DNA from: Brachionus plicatilis
Lineage: Eukaryota; Rotifera; Eurotatoria; Ploima; Brachionidae
Direction: 5' to 3'
Assembly (NCBI GenBank): GCA_010279815.1
Contig: QEOQ01000214.1
Location: forward strand, 703,381 to 767,380
Length of the DNA stretch: 64,000 nt
Made by a program: the position numbers and the translations under genes
Notes under the pieces: generated by a model
Told to the model about the DNA's origin: nothing
Seen by the model: only the letters and a program-made list of their open reading frames with translations
Database searches by the model: none
Shown here: positions 47,636-61,700 of the stretch, one piece after another
Layout: every line of letters starts with the position of its first letter
How positions within the stretch are numbered: the stretch's first letter is position 1

Positions 47636-49794
47636 CTAATCTTCAAACGAATATTTTCTTTTGCCATTTTGTTTTGGATTTAAATTAAGATTTTGATTAG
47701 TTGTATGCTGAAATAAATTAGATTGTATGAGCTTTTCCTGGAAAATGGGAGTAAACATTTGGGTCAATTGATTTTGAAGTTGAATTTTGGCAATTTGATT
47801 GATTGTCTGAACATTCAATTGATTGTACACATTAGCTGGTGGCAGTTGAGCGCAAGTTGGGGCCATTTGGTTAAAGTTTACAAAATTAGTTGCACCATGG
47901 CCAAAGTTGTGGTTGCTTTTGAAGCGCTTTGTATTTCTGCTCACAAACATTTCACCAGAGCCTTCATTTTCAATCGAATTGACCACTCGATCAATTTTGT
48001 TTGCCAAATCATTTGGCAAGCCATTTGAATTGCTGCATTTATTTTCTTGCTCTTCGTAAAACTCATAATTTTCTGGTAGATCCATCATTTTAGGGCTGCT
48101 TTTGAAGATGATCCTGCCGGGTGTCTTAATGTCCCATACGTCACATAAATGGTTTAGAATCAAGTTGGTTATTCTTCTGTGCGCTGTTGCGTCCCAGTGG
48201 ATACCATCTTTTGCTCGACGCTGAATATGATTGAGAAAATAGTAATGTAAATCTAGCACGTCCAGTTTATACTCTTGCATAACCTTGATGGCATAATGGT
48301 TTGCTTCCAGGACATCCTCTCTAAGTTTGCTTTGTCTATCGAATATTTCCGGAATCATGAAACCACCTCTGACTTCTTTTGACAACGGAAGCGTTGTGTT
48401 CCAAATGAAAACAGTGCTGCTTGGAAGAACTTTGATCAATGAAAAAATTCCCATTGGCAAATTTTTTTTGTACTCATTTATTGAACTAGGACCATATCTA
48501 ACAACAGATAAAATTATCTATCCGAAATTGTCTTTTATTATTTTAAAAATTCTTTATCTTTTAAATTAACACTAGAAAAGCCAAATTTTAATAAACATAA
48601 AAGCCCAAACTACTTAATTTTTGGTTTATTTGACCCATCTAAAATAATAATTACTAACAATTATTTATAAATATATAATACAATATATTCAACATAAAAT
48701 AAAACTTAATTGGTAAAAAAAAACTTAAATTTTACTTAATTATAGCAGTGTTGAAAGTGAGTTTTTTAAACCCACTTAGGGCTTTTGGCCTTTCTAATGC
48801 TAAAAAACCCACTTTTAAATTCTGCTATAATTAAGTCAAATTTAAATTTTTTTTTTACCAATAAAGTTTAATTTTATATTCAATATATTATATTATATAT
48901 TTAAAAATAAGTGATTATTATTTTAGATGTTTAAATTAAACTAAAAATGTTAGTGGGCTAAAAAAACCTTTTTTGTATATTTTTTTTGTTTTACATTAAA
49001 TTATAGCAATTTTTTAACAAAAAATTAAAATTATAAATTTTATGTAATTTCAGATTGAGGAACAGATAATTTACAATTTTTAATTTTTTTCCAAAAGTTT
49101 GTATTCATTTTAAAAAAAAAAAATTAAAAAACCCGTGGCCTTTCTAGTGTAAAATTAAAATTTTTACACTTTAAATTTTATCTTTTGTTATTTATTTAAA
49201 AAAAGACAGATTTAGTAAATATCACCTGGTAATGTCCCAACAGCCACTATTCATTATTACCACATCAGGTTTCTCAGGCTCATCTTTTATGTCTTCACAT
49301 ATGCTCACCAAATAATCAGAATAACATCTTGTTATAAAATAAAAACGGACTAAATGGATATTTGTTTTGAACTCTCGGACCTTGGACAATTAAAATAAAA
49401 AAATGGTAGGGTAAAGAATAAATTAATTCCGGGCCAACTTCTGTGTAAGTGACATCGTTTGACATCACACCGTAAGAACCTCCTTCTAACAAAGTATCAT
49501 TTTCAAACGTTATCTCACCCTAAAAAACAAAAACAAAAAAAAATATATTAAAACCTTGTACAGATACTCAATTACTTTTGCTTTTAGTTGCTGGTCTTGA
49601 AGATGGGCATCTGTTTGCAAAACTTTTATCAAGTCTTTGTAGCATGACCTAACAACTAAATAATAAATTTAATACCAACAAAAAAAATTTTTTTTTGCCA
49701 AGATACCAGAATCGCCGATGATTAGAACAAATTTGTTCCTCAATATTTCACGTGCTTCTTTGCTAGTAAAAATATCTGCCAAAATAGAAGTCAT
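47636..49794 (-). CDS. PCED1: PC-esterase domain-containing protein 1 (FAM113-like SGNH hydrolase)
   Basis: Member of the GDSL/SGNH-like acyl-esterase fold; cellular substrate unknown. Five exons: 49794-49707, 49655-49576, 49519-49439, 49380-49226 and 48497-47636. Phases close throughout, giving 421 residues. The nucleophile block FVLIIGDSVVRSCYKDL has Gly-Asp-Ser at residues 27-29. An IMNSGCWDITR block is in exon 4. FIWNTTLPL follows, and KDGIHWDATAHR supplies the catalytic Asp232 and His235 of the DxxH motif. After the catalytic domain (to about residue 255) the protein is Asn/Gln-rich, low complexity, ending in a basic KQNGKRKYSFED. The last intron (49225-48498) holds a piggyBac-type MITE. 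Human has two paralogues (PCED1A and B); this is equally related by eye. Confidence 0.93.
48570..49149. mobile_element. piggyBac-type MITE in the last PCED1 intron
   Basis: Ends CACTAGAAAAGCC (left, directly after TTAA at 48566-48569) and the inverted CACTAGAAAGGCC (right, followed by TAAA). The CACTAGAAA end resembles piggyBac CCCTAGAAA ends, and TTAA is that superfamily's target. Arms continue inwards as an imperfect palindrome around about 48785, with AAAAGCCC and GTGGGTTTTT-type blocks. No ORF. Confidence 0.75.
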
Positions 49795-52700
49795 TTTCTA
49801 CAAGAAAATTTCAGCTTTTAAAAACTTAAATATTTATCATTTCTGTACTAAAACTTGAATTGTAGAGCAGAAATTGTAAAATTTTAAAAATAATTTGCAT
49901 CCAAAAATCAAAAATTAAAAAGTTTTATTTATTGTCTGATTCAAAGAAATTTTTGATGCTCCACACATATTTTCATTTAATTTACAATAATTTTGTTTTA
50001 ATAGCTTACTCCGCAAAATGGTTCAAAGATCATTTATTTTTTCGAAAAGCAACATAATTCTTTAAACAAAAATATTTGTCTATTAAAATTTTAAATAAAT
50101 TTTTCACTTAAAAAAATTCTGATCTGAATAATAATTTAAGATGTTAATCTTATATTAATAATAAGATAAGCAAAAACTAAAATTTTATCGTTTATTAAGT
50201 TGTTTACCTTCAAAATTTATTGATATATTTAAAATCAAATTAGTAACATAGTTTGTTTATAATTACTAAGGCATCTTAGACATATATTAAATTTGACATA
50301 TTTAAATTCAAATGCTTTTAATTGATAGTTCCAGGAGGAACTTTCGATTCAACAAATCCATAGATCATTAGCTTTTAATATAGAGTTTAAAATAATATTT
50401 TAAGATCCAAATATCATTTCTCATACACGCACACATTTTTAACCTAGATTCATTTCTAAAAAAAACAGCAGTTTTTATTTGTTTATTTTGGTATTAATCA
50501 AATTTTTTCTGTTCTTAATACACTTGATATGGATCTGTCGTATTGGTATTTTTTTTGCCACAGTTCTTTCTGACAATCGAGTAAAACAAGATTTAGAAAC
50601 AAATAATTTTATTTAAAAAAATTAAAGATGATTTGTTAAATATTTTATAATTTAAGAGTCCTTTTCAATTTAAAAATGATTTTTTTATTCAAATAATCCT
50701 CGAAGCGTTATGATGAAAGCATTGTCTTAACGAGATGACTTTTATAAAAAAAAAGAATCCTCTTAGAAGTAAACTTCTTTTATTTAACTCGCTTTCAGGC
50801 AGTGTTTATCTCAAGATTCGGTCAGCTGTGATTAATTTAATTCAGCCAAATCAAGTGTAAACACTTACGAGGGATAAACATAAATAATCAATGGAAAAAT
50901 AAAAATTAATTTTTACAAATATTCCAGTTCAATATAGCTTAGTGTAGCAAAATATTATTATTTTTTCATGCATCAAGCTAACTGCAACATTAAGCTTTAT
51001 GGTACTCAAGCTATTTGACTACTATCTATCGATTTATTTTATTGATTTTCCTATGTCTTTCATGACAGGACACAATTTTTTCTTAATCAATAAATAAATA
51101 TTCTGGAATGCTTAAAAGCTAATTTTGATAAAAAAAAAATCCTCTTTTTAATATTCATTTTGCTTCGAATCGACGAAGAATCAAATTTTCAGAATACCAA
51201 TATATGCTGATCACCAACAAAAACAGTAAGTTCATTATGATTTTTTAGTATAAACTAATATAGTCTGTCTATTGTATTCAAATGAAAATGATATTTTTTT
51301 TTTCAAAATTATGGAATCGAACTATTTAAAGATAATGGACAAATAATTTTTTTGATTTTAAAAATTTTTGACACAAACAGTGCTGACAGAATAACAAGAG
51401 ATTACTTTTTTTACATTAAATTGATAGTATAAAAAGTCGAATTTTAAGTTAAATATAAAATGTTTTCTGAAAATTTGAAAAAAAATTATTTTAAAATTTT
51501 TCGCGAAAAAAGGGACAGCGAAGCTGGGAACAATTTGGTTCAGATAAAACATTAATAACTTTTTCAAAATAAACACTGGTACAAAAATTCTTCTTTAATA
51601 ATAATTAACAAATTTTGTTTAAATTTAAAATGTTCTAAAATTTCGTTAAGTTATCATATTTTATTCGGATTTTAAACAATTTTAAATAAATTGCTCTGTT
51701 CCAGATAAAAATTGCTCCTAACTTCGCTATCCGTATCAAAAAAATTTAAATTTCTCTAACTTAAAAATTTTATCTGTTTCATTAAATTGTAATAAAAAGA
51801 TTTAAAAAATTTTTATTAAGATAAATAGTAAATGATATGATCACATATTAAAATCATCAAATAAGATGTCAAAGTGAGTTTTTTTTTAGATTCGTTCCAA
51901 TCTTGTGAATTACATTGATCCACTAAAATATTAATTTTTCTTTTCATTTAATTTTAATTTTAATTTTTCAGAAAGTTTTAATCTACATTTCAAACGATTT
52001 TAAAACATTTTTTTTATTTATTATTTTAGAAACATACCTAAATTTATCTTCCATTTATAATGTTCAATGAATACCCTTTTTCTAGCCAACAAAATTAAAA
52101 TCAAACCTTAAGAAAAATTAAATTTTTAGAATTTAATCAAAAATTAGGAATAATTGTCGAGCTAATTTAATAAAAATATTTAATAATAATTAATAAATCT
52201 AATTATATAATAATTATAATAAATATGGACTGCTAATTTTTAATTAAAATTTTTGGATTAAAAGCAAAACTTAAATTTTTTTTTCAAAATAAAAAAAGTT
52301 GAATTTCCTATTATACTTAGATTAAGAATTTAAGGTAAAATATCGATATTTTTTTGCCAAAAATATATTTTTTTAATTGTTTTTCTCATGTATAGATAAG
52401 AGTAGTTGACAATACATTCAATACTTTTTTTATTACTATTTTAAATGTCTATTAAATTTTTTAACCTTTTTTATATATAATGTTGTATTTCATTTTGTCC
52501 ATGGGACTTAAACTTTAATTAAGTAAATAAATATTACTCTTTTACATGAAATATATTTACTTTATTTCATATGAATGGCTAAATTAATCAATTAATAATT
52601 GTTTTCACAAAGATTATGATACCATCTTTGAAGAAAATTTTCATGTTTACTTTTTACAACTAATAAAGTTAAGTAATATTTATGTGATTAATGGATTTTT

Positions 52701-52827
52701 TTTATATTTTGTTGAGTAAACTCTTACTAAAAAATTAAATTAGAAAAAAAATTTTTTCTAATGATCTATAGATTTGATTGTAAAAAATTTGAGTAAACAG
52801 AGTTTTTATTTAGTTCGAACAATTAAT
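49795..52827. other. Long AT-rich intergenic stretch
   Basis: PCED1 promoter presumably at the left end. An inverted pair GACAGCGAAGCTGGGAACAA (about 51511) and its diverged complement (about 51705-51745) marks a small fold-back. No gene recognised. Confidence 0.5.
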
Positions 52828-53879
52828 TTAATATTGAGGAAATTGAATATCTTCAAAGCCAAGCTCCTTGATTTCTTGTTGAATTTCTGCCAAAACTTGA
52901 CTTTTTTCGGCTAAAAATTGCTTTTTTTTATTCTCAAATTCAGATTTTAATTGTTCAAGTTTAGCGAGTCGTTTTTCTCTAGTTGACTGTTTTACCTCGG
53001 CTATGAATTTTTCATACCGTGTTACTCTTTTATACGGATGGGTCTCTTGAAGTTCATAGTCCTTGAGGTTGAGTTTTTCTTTCAGCCATTCGAATCGCTT
53101 GTTGTCTTTGTAGAACAGTTGTAGCATGAGTCGATCTCTTCGATGAATTTGACGATAGAGAAAAAATTCCACAGTTTTGTTCTTTTTTTGTCAGGTGTAA
53201 AATTTAATTTTTGTTGCACTTTTTAAATTCATGAATACCTTTCCATTGCAATCTTCCAAATTTTTTACCATTCTGCGTATGTTTATGGTGTGCAAAGAAA
53301 CTTGAAAATAAATTTTTAAATTCAAACAAATCTTTTTTTTTCTTCCAACTTACTTTGAATTTCCAAAGAATCTTGTTCATTTGGCAAACGCTGAAATTCT
53401 TTTTGAATCAGGTAATTTTCGTATCGTTTAAAATCATTCTAGAAAATTTTTAACTAAATTTGTAAAAAAAATGAAGATAGTCTACCTTTGATGCGTATTC
53501 AAGACTCAAAATTTTTTTAACAACATCATCAGCACTTTAAGTTCACAATTAGAAAATTAAGTATTCCTTTAATTATTTATACTTTTTTAGTTGAGCTGAT
53601 TTGTCAAAATAAAGTTGTGGTGATTTTTGTTCAATGTTTAATTCAATAGATTTTTCGTTTTTTACTTTCTCAAGAAGCTTCTGGCTATTTTCCTTGATCC
53701 AGTCTTGTTCGTTTTGAGTTATAATTCCACGGCAAGGCGCCGAATTGGGCAAAACTTTTGTTTTTAAATTTAAATAAGAAAATTTAGAAAAAAATTTATA
53801 AATCTAGCAAACCTTTAAAAAAATGATTTAAACTAAATAGGTTATGACCGAGTATCTTTTTTCCGATCAAACATGCCAT
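52828..53879 (-). CDS. MRPS15: Mitochondrial small ribosomal subunit protein uS15m
   Basis: Binds the central domain of small-subunit rRNA in the mitochondrial ribosome. Six exons: 53879-53813, 53754-53583, 53534-53486, 53438-53354, 53300-53239 and 53181-52828. All GT-AG and phase-closed, giving 262 residues. The N-terminus MACLIGKKILGHNLFSLNHF is basic and hydrophobic, as a mitochondrial presequence should be. DDVVKKILSLEYASK and DSLEIQISLHTI match the animal MRPS15 pattern. The S15 core is HRRDRLMLQLFYKDNKRFEW followed by LKEKLNL. The C-terminal 70 residues are a long charged helix, the extension usual in animal mitochondrial S15. The upstream in-frame ATG at 53990 would add a low-complexity leader and was not chosen. 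Confidence 0.88.
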
Positions 53880-55766
53880 TTTATGATATTTTACTTCTTT
53901 AATCAATTCAAATAAATTATTCAATTTTATTTTTTGTTTATAAATTTTTAGTTTTTTTCCAAATAAATTTTGAATAATTTTTATTTGCAATTATTCAGAG
54001 TTTAAATTACAATAAAGTGTTTTTTTGATTGTCTTTACCTAAAAAAAATTTGAGTAATTTTTAACTCAAGAAAAATTAGAGTTTTTCAAATAAGCTGAAA
54101 AATTGCCAGCAAAGACATAATCAGTGACTTGATATACTTTCTACTGGTATAATAGGCTTGAGAAAATTTTGAATTCTTTTCAAGAATAATATTTTTAATT
54201 AATAATCAAACAAGATAGAGAGTACGAAATTTTTATGATAAAATTATTTATTTTTTTTTATATTTATAATTTCAATTTATATTTATAAATAAATCAATAT
54301 TAAATTACTGTATTAAAACTTATTCCTTATTTATTTTTTAAATAACTTTTTATTTATGCTTAAAAATCAAAGTTTGATGATAAAATTTTTCTAATTTTTA
54401 TTTAGAATAGATAAGAAAAATTAAAAAGGCAAAATGTTGGTTTTGATTTAATTCATCCCAAAGATGATATCTGATTTTTTTTCGAATGTTTGATTCAAGT
54501 ATTAATAACTTTTATCATTCAAGTATTTTCTAGAAATTAATTGAAATTTATTATTTCTTATTTAGATGACTTCATTTTTTTTACATAATTTCTAGGTATC
54601 ATCAACTTGCGCAATCTAATTTTCTTAGTAGAGTAAAGGAATTCTTAAATAATTTTTTTTGTGGGCAAGTGCAATCTGGGTTCTCTGATATAAATTTTAA
54701 AACTAATGTCTGTTTTAAATTAACCAAAAAGAATCTTCAGGATAATTGTTTTCCAAATCATTTGCAAGTTTTATCTCTACAGTTTTTGGATTGTCAAATC
54801 ATTTCTGTTTTTAATTTTAAATTCATATTTAAATATCATTTATTGCTCTGAGAAAATTTAAATAAAAAAAACTTTTTTTTTAAAGCTTTATTAATATTTA
54901 GAGAAACTAGCCAAAAGAAAATGAAATTGAGGAAAAAATTTTATAATATAGATTGTTCAATGTCTATATTTGCTATTAAGAAGTTTTACTTTCCAATTTC
55001 ATATTTTAAAAAATAGATAAATGCATTGAAGAATCAAGATTAAGTTCTATACAATCGACATAATCAAAAACCGATTGCAAATAAATTCAAGATAGTTTCT
55101 GCTTGTTAAATACTTAAACGCAAAAGGCTTTTATTGCTTAAACAATAAATTAATTTTAGTTTTTTTTTTTTGTAAATAAATAAATTAATTAATTAATTTT
55201 AAAATAAATTTTTAATTTTGGAAAGCAATTTCGCTTGAGTATATTCCATGAATTTTCAGGACGCATGTTCAATTACTAAATAAAGCTAAAATATCTCAAG
55301 CGTAATAAAATTTGAGCAAAATCTAAAATTAAAAAATAATTTTTTGTTGATAAATTTTCCTAAGTGACAGAGATCTGTTAAATAGATATTTTATTTATGA
55401 AAATTATTTTAATTTAGCTTTAAAGTAGTACAATCTTATCTTCTCTCTTAATTTTGTTACATATCTCAACACTCGTATGAAGACTATTTGAAAATGGGCT
55501 ATAATCACGTAACTCATATGTGGTTGAGTATGGTTTTAATAATCCGAATAAAACATACCTAATCTTTTAAATTTGAGCAACCAAATAATCAATTCTTAAA
55601 TCCATATGCCGTTCATTTTTATTTTTTGAGGAGTTTAATTTTTTATAAGTTCGAAATAATTTTATCGTGCTGTCTAGATAACCTAGAAAAAAGTCTCTAT
55701 TTTATCTAGATTAACTAAATTCAAAATTTTAAATTCTACAATTTCTGTCCAGTTAAATGAGCAAAA
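53880..55766. other. AT-rich intergenic stretch
   Basis: Divergent promoters of MRPS15 (-) and the modular surface protein (+) would lie at the two ends. No further gene or paired repeat recognised. Confidence 0.5.
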
Positions 55767-58700
55767 ATGAAGGTTGGTTTAGTTGGCAAAATAGTTATTT
55801 TCACTTTGATCATTGGATGCATTCAATCAGAAGATGGTGATTTTTTTTATAATTTTTTCTATTTAAAATATTTTTGAAAAAATAAAAAAAAATAATTTTT
55901 AGAAAATTCCGATATTGAGCTTGAATTCGACCAAACAAACATAAAAAGTCTAAAATTGACTATTAGATGGAGGTTCAAGTCTAATACAAATCGCAATGCG
56001 ACAAAATATGTTCTCTTTTACGAGGTTGGACGAGTTAATGTGTTCAACAACTATGCCATTGAGTATTCTACACCAGAGCTTTTAGATGACGGTACTTTGG
56101 TCAAAATATTTTCAAAATTTTTTTTCCTATTTTTTTTTTGGTAATAGAGGAAGTAGTCAAGGCATCAACTATGAGGCGAGAAAACTTTAAAAACAGAGCT
56201 GAATTCAATTTTGTGTCCGCATACAATTGTTCCCTGAATTGTCTAAATTCAACTAATGTTCTAGCCAAGAGTCCTTTTGAGTGCAATCTATTTTCCTATG
56301 ATCCTTCGGTGAAAAAATGTGTAATTTACGAGTATGACTATTATAACAAGTATGGAAGTGGTGTTTCGCCAAAGCCTTGAAGTTAAATTAAATTTTAATT
56401 GAAGATATGTGCCAAAAACCAGCTATCGAAGAAGGTATGATGAGTATGAAATATATGACTACTTTATGGACGAATGTGACATGGACGAGTTTTTTATTGA
56501 ATTTGCTGGATACACAAGAATGTGTCGCAGAATAATGGAGTACCGCCATGAGCATTCTGTGATAATAAGACCATTTGTTGACTTTAGATTTAGCATTAGC
56601 TTGCGTGATGGTGAAAACAAATGGACGTCTTTTTTACGAAAAGAGTTCCAGTACAGTCCATCGGTCACAGTCGAAATAATTGGAGATTTGAAGTTTGGTC
56701 AAAATGTTAAGCTAAAGTGCAAGACTGACCTGAGCAATGAAGTGGTCGAGTCAATAAGTTGGCGAAACAGTGGCTCAACTAGTGACACTTTGGCTTTGCC
56801 TCATTTTTCGCCCTACAATTTGCATCAGTCCTATTACTGCGAAATTCGAATTGGATCCAAGCAAATGATCCAGAAAGCTTTCAGATTCGATATGAAAAAC
56901 CTAAAAGATGGTAGGCTTAAAGACAATAAATTTAGTCTAGTGATTTTAAAAAAATTTCAGATTTGAGACCAGAATTAAAACTAAACAATAAAGTCAATGC
57001 ACAGGAGTTGACAGTTGATTTGAACTGGAGCATAGAGCCGCCACAAAACACGAAATTTGTTGCTGAAAAAATCCTCCTTCTTTATTCAGAAAATGGTCAT
57101 GATTATAAATTTCCAAAAAAATATTGTAATATTTTTTCATATAAATTAATAAGGCGTGGGCTAATTAATTAACTAAAATTGCTGATTTTCACCAATTTTA
57201 CTATAGTACCTTTTGTAAAGTCTTGAGTTTGGACTTTAGGGATTTAAGCCAAGAAATAAACAAAACAATTTAATTTAGTTAATAGTTTATTAAATGGAAT
57301 CCGAAATTATAACAAGTAGTTAGTGGTTTATATAGTAGTTAGAACATGTGCATCAGCTGCAGTTAATTCAAGATTAAATAATAAGTAAGGCATATCAAGA
57401 CTTGGGTCTTTACACTCTCTAAAATATAAAATACCTTTGTTTTCATAAAATTACTTGATTAATTAAAAAATGAGTTTCATATTAGTTTTTCTAGATTTAA
57501 AAATAATAATTTTTTGATTACCAAGGCTTTTCAATTAGTAACCAGATTGCAGAGCTAAGATTTTTCATCAAAATTCATTATGTTCTAATTAATCTAAATA
57601 TTTTCAAATTTTTTTTTTGATCAAAATAATCTGCACCATAAATGATTAGGAAATTTATTAATTTATTTGCTAAATTGAATGACTATACGTCAGCTGTTTG
57701 AAGTTAGAACACCCTTCTTTCAGCAAAATAATGATTAAAATTAATTAATTTAGTAAAAATTTCTACTAATAAAATGTTTCAAATTAAATTTACAGAAAAA
57801 AGAAAAAAAGTTTTTATTTTTTAGTTCACAATTTAGTATTAAAAAAAATGTCAAAAAACAGATAATTACAGAATATTTTTTAAAATTGATTTTTTGCCTT
57901 GTTGTTCTCGGTTACAATTGTCAACAAATGAGGAATTATTATAAAAATCAACTTTGATTTTAGTTTTTCCAATTTTTTATTAAATTATAAAAAAATAATT
58001 TTTTGATTACCGAGGCTTTATAATTAGAAACCAGAGTGCAGAACTAAAATTTTCCATCAAAATTCATAATAATATAATTTATCTAAATTTTTTCAATTTT
58101 TTTTCTAATTTTATTACCAAAACTTAACTCTTAAATTAGCTGAGATTTAGTTTTTATTGGTAAAATTGTGTTTAATTGATTATTTTATTCCAATTAAAAA
58201 AATTAAAAATAATAATATCAGTTATGCAAAATTAGCTAAAAAATTTTTTTTTAGTAATTTTAGTTAAAAAATAATAAATCGCCAATTAATAGCACATCTT
58301 ATCATGATCATAATTTAAAAAATGTATTTTTAGTTCCATTTCAAAATTCAAGATGGCAATCAGCAAATTTTCCCTTCAATAAAGACAACAAGTTTTATAA
58401 TACAACGAATGAAGAAGAATGCGCTCATCTGTGTATTCAAGAGAGTTTTTGTAATCATTTTGTATTCAAGTACCAAATTGAACCATACTGGGCAGACAGG
58501 TTTCATAGCAATTGTCGCCTGAGTTCAAAGACAGCTGAGGGGTTTTTTCCATGTCCAAAATTTGCCAGCTGCCAAAATTTAAAGCTTCGTAATATAAAAT
58601 ATTTTTCTAAATTTCAACATTTCTTTCTTCTAATTTTACAATTAAAGCCGAAAGTTATGCATCCAATAATTCTGTAAAAATATCAATTTTGCCAAATGTA

Positions 58701-61700
58701 ACTTATAAATTCAAGCTTCAAGTCAGAGACAAATATTTAAATTGGACAAATTCATTTGAGACCACGTCCTTTTTTGGTAAAGTAAAATTATTCAAAATTG
58801 AGTAAAAAGTCTAATTTTCCTTGCATTCAGTGCCAATGTCAATTTCGGCAGAAAAAATGGGCTCTGAGCGTGTCACTGGCAATTCAACGTTTTCTCTAAA
58901 ATGTATAACAAATATATTTAAAGTGAATAAAATAATTTGGACCAGAAATGATGAGGAAATATCGCTGTTAAATAAAATGTATACTCACAGCGAGTCCAGT
59001 GAAAATCAGTATTTGAACAGTATACTGAATTTTAATATGAAAGATAGACAAAACTTAAGCGAATTTAGCGGAAAATATAGGTGTAAAATCATACGAGATT
59101 CAGATGTTAGTGGATTTGTTGGTTACTTTTCTGAGCCTGTTGACGTTAATTTAACATTAAATGGTAAATATCTTTTTTGAGAATTAATTCAATTATTTTA
59201 TTTTTAATATTTTGAAAAATTGATTAGAATTTAAAGCTTGAGTAATAGAAATTTCGGTCCTTAAAAAACAAATATTATTTATTAATTTTTTCTTCTAATT
59301 TTTTAAAATAACTTTAAAATTTAATTTGAAAATTTATCTATTCACAATATTTTTCAACTATAGTGAAACGGCTTTCTAAAATTTAATTTCAAAATTCGTC
59401 TAATCAAAAAGTTTTTCATAAGATATTTTCAAAAAATGATCTTGATGCTTAAAGATTGAAGATAATTTTTAATTTTTCTCAAAAAAAATAATAGATTTCT
59501 AAATAAATTATAAATTGAATAAATAAAATGAGTGAGTTCAAAAATTTTAGGATTATAATCAAGTTAAAGAAAAAAATTTTTTTTCGATTTGAGATTTTAT
59601 ACAGTACACTATAACACCTTTTTAAATTACAAATTAAAATTAGCTTGTACATTTATTTTCCTCGACTCTTCCTCTCCCTATTGGAATAGTAAAAGAGTCG
59701 AGGAAAGGAAGAGTGGAAGAACAAAATGCGTTCAAGTAAGTTTTAATTTGAACTGTAATTTAAAAAGGTGTTATATTGTACTGCATAAAGTCTTAAATGG
59801 ACAAGAATTTTTTCTTTAACAGTACAATATATTTTTGTTTAAATTTTAATTCTATAAAATTATCTTAAATTATATTTATTATCTAAATTTAGCTCGTAGA
59901 TTTTTTTTGAGAAATTTTTGGAATTTAATAAAAAATATTTGCAAAATCTTTTTTAAAACTGAGAATCTATTTACTGCTTGCTATGAATTGAGATTTTAAT
60001 CCAAGAAAAAATAGCATCAGTCTTGCCATTACGGATTGAATTATTTAAAAAGATAAGAAAAGGAACGTGATCAGGATAATTCGATCTAAAATTAATTTAA
60101 TTTAACTCTGACAGGAGTCTAATTGTGGAAATTTCTCAGATTAGGTCATAAATTTAAATTAAAATTTGAAATTGTTTTTATGTCTTGGAATATTTGGAAA
60201 CATGTTCTGTCATTATGAGAAAATTAAAAAAAAGTAAATAACAACAATCAAAACCTTTTCAACAGAAATTAATAACTATTCAACATAACCAGAAAATATT
60301 TAACACAAAATTAATTCTTCCCAGAACAAAAATAAATATTTAAAAAAAAAACAAAGGGCTTAAAAAGGTAATTTTGAATTAGACAAAAATTTTCAAAATA
60401 TATTTAATGGATAATTGCTTTTTATTGTATTTTCGCTTGATTTCCAAAAAAAAACTATTTAAAATTTATTTTTTTGTTGTTTAATATCAGCTTTATTCTG
60501 CAAATAAGAATTTCAGAAATAAAAAAATCGTTTATTTAACAGAGGATATTGTTGTCTTTAATTAGCTTTAAAAGAAAATTTAAAAAAAAAAGGTCGAATT
60601 TGGTTCCAAATTACTAGTTTTTATTTAATTTATTTTTTATTTAGCAAAGAAATTTCAATTTCTTTATAACTAACTTTAACTTTTCTTTAAAAATCAATTT
60701 CTGTTAATCAAATCAAAATCAAAAAAAAAAAATTTTTATTTTATCAAAAAAATATTTTCGTCTTAAGTGAAATTTTTCGAATACATTTTTTTTGTGTTAA
60801 ATGTTATTTTTCTAAAAAAATAATTTTTTTGATTGTAATCTACAAAAATCTATTATACATTTTTGAAAAAAATATTAAAATTTTTTTTCAAATTTAGATT
60901 CGTTAAATTTTGTTAAATTAAATTCAAATATCAGTTTACCAACTCTTCCGGGACTTTACTTGTCTCTTGATTGTCATGTCACCGGGTAAATTTTTTACTC
61001 TTAATTGTTTATAATTAAAATAATTTTTCAAAGGTCTTCCATAGAAAGTCTAGATTGGTTTGTAAATGGAGAATTAATTAATAATAGGAATAAATTTCCC
61101 AATCATGATGATATTTTGGTTATAGCATCCAAATCGAGCGAAAGTCTGCCTTTGGTCAATCGGACTTTGATTTTAAAGTTGGAAGAAAGCAAACCTAGCA
61201 TGAAATACGAATGTAAATTAAACCAAAATGAGATTATAAGAAGTCATTTTATTGAAATAATAAATCAAAAACCAGAACTAGATGTTCAAATAGACAAATC
61301 TGAGTTAAACAAATTAAAACTATCATTTCATATTCGAACAAAAAGGATGCATAATCAATTCCAAAATTTAGACAACAACCCTCTCAAACTGTCTATTTTG
61401 TATGCCGAAAATTCAACAATAAACACGGCTTTTCTCACTTATATAGCACCAGGTATATTTAACGTCATATTTTTTTGGTCATGAAAATAATCTTATTGAA
61501 AAGTTAAAAAAATAATTAAAAAACAAAAAATTTTTTTAGTTACTAACAAAATACAATTGTCAAATAAGGAAAATAATTTAATAATATTAAAAATAATAAT
61601 AATAAGCTACGGCAAGCAAGCTTGCGGAGGCGGTCTACTAGGAGATCGCCTATGGTAGCAAATTACGCAATAAAAGGAAAATTTCAGAAATAAGAGATAC

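Noticed and set aside
47723..48028. Plus-strand 101-codon frame
   Set aside because: Antisense shadow of the last PCED1 exon.
61606..61659. Possible tRNA or ribozyme because of the compact GC-rich stems
   Set aside because: No anticodon arm, T-loop or conserved ribozyme core; the adjacent ATT run fits a retroelement tail better.
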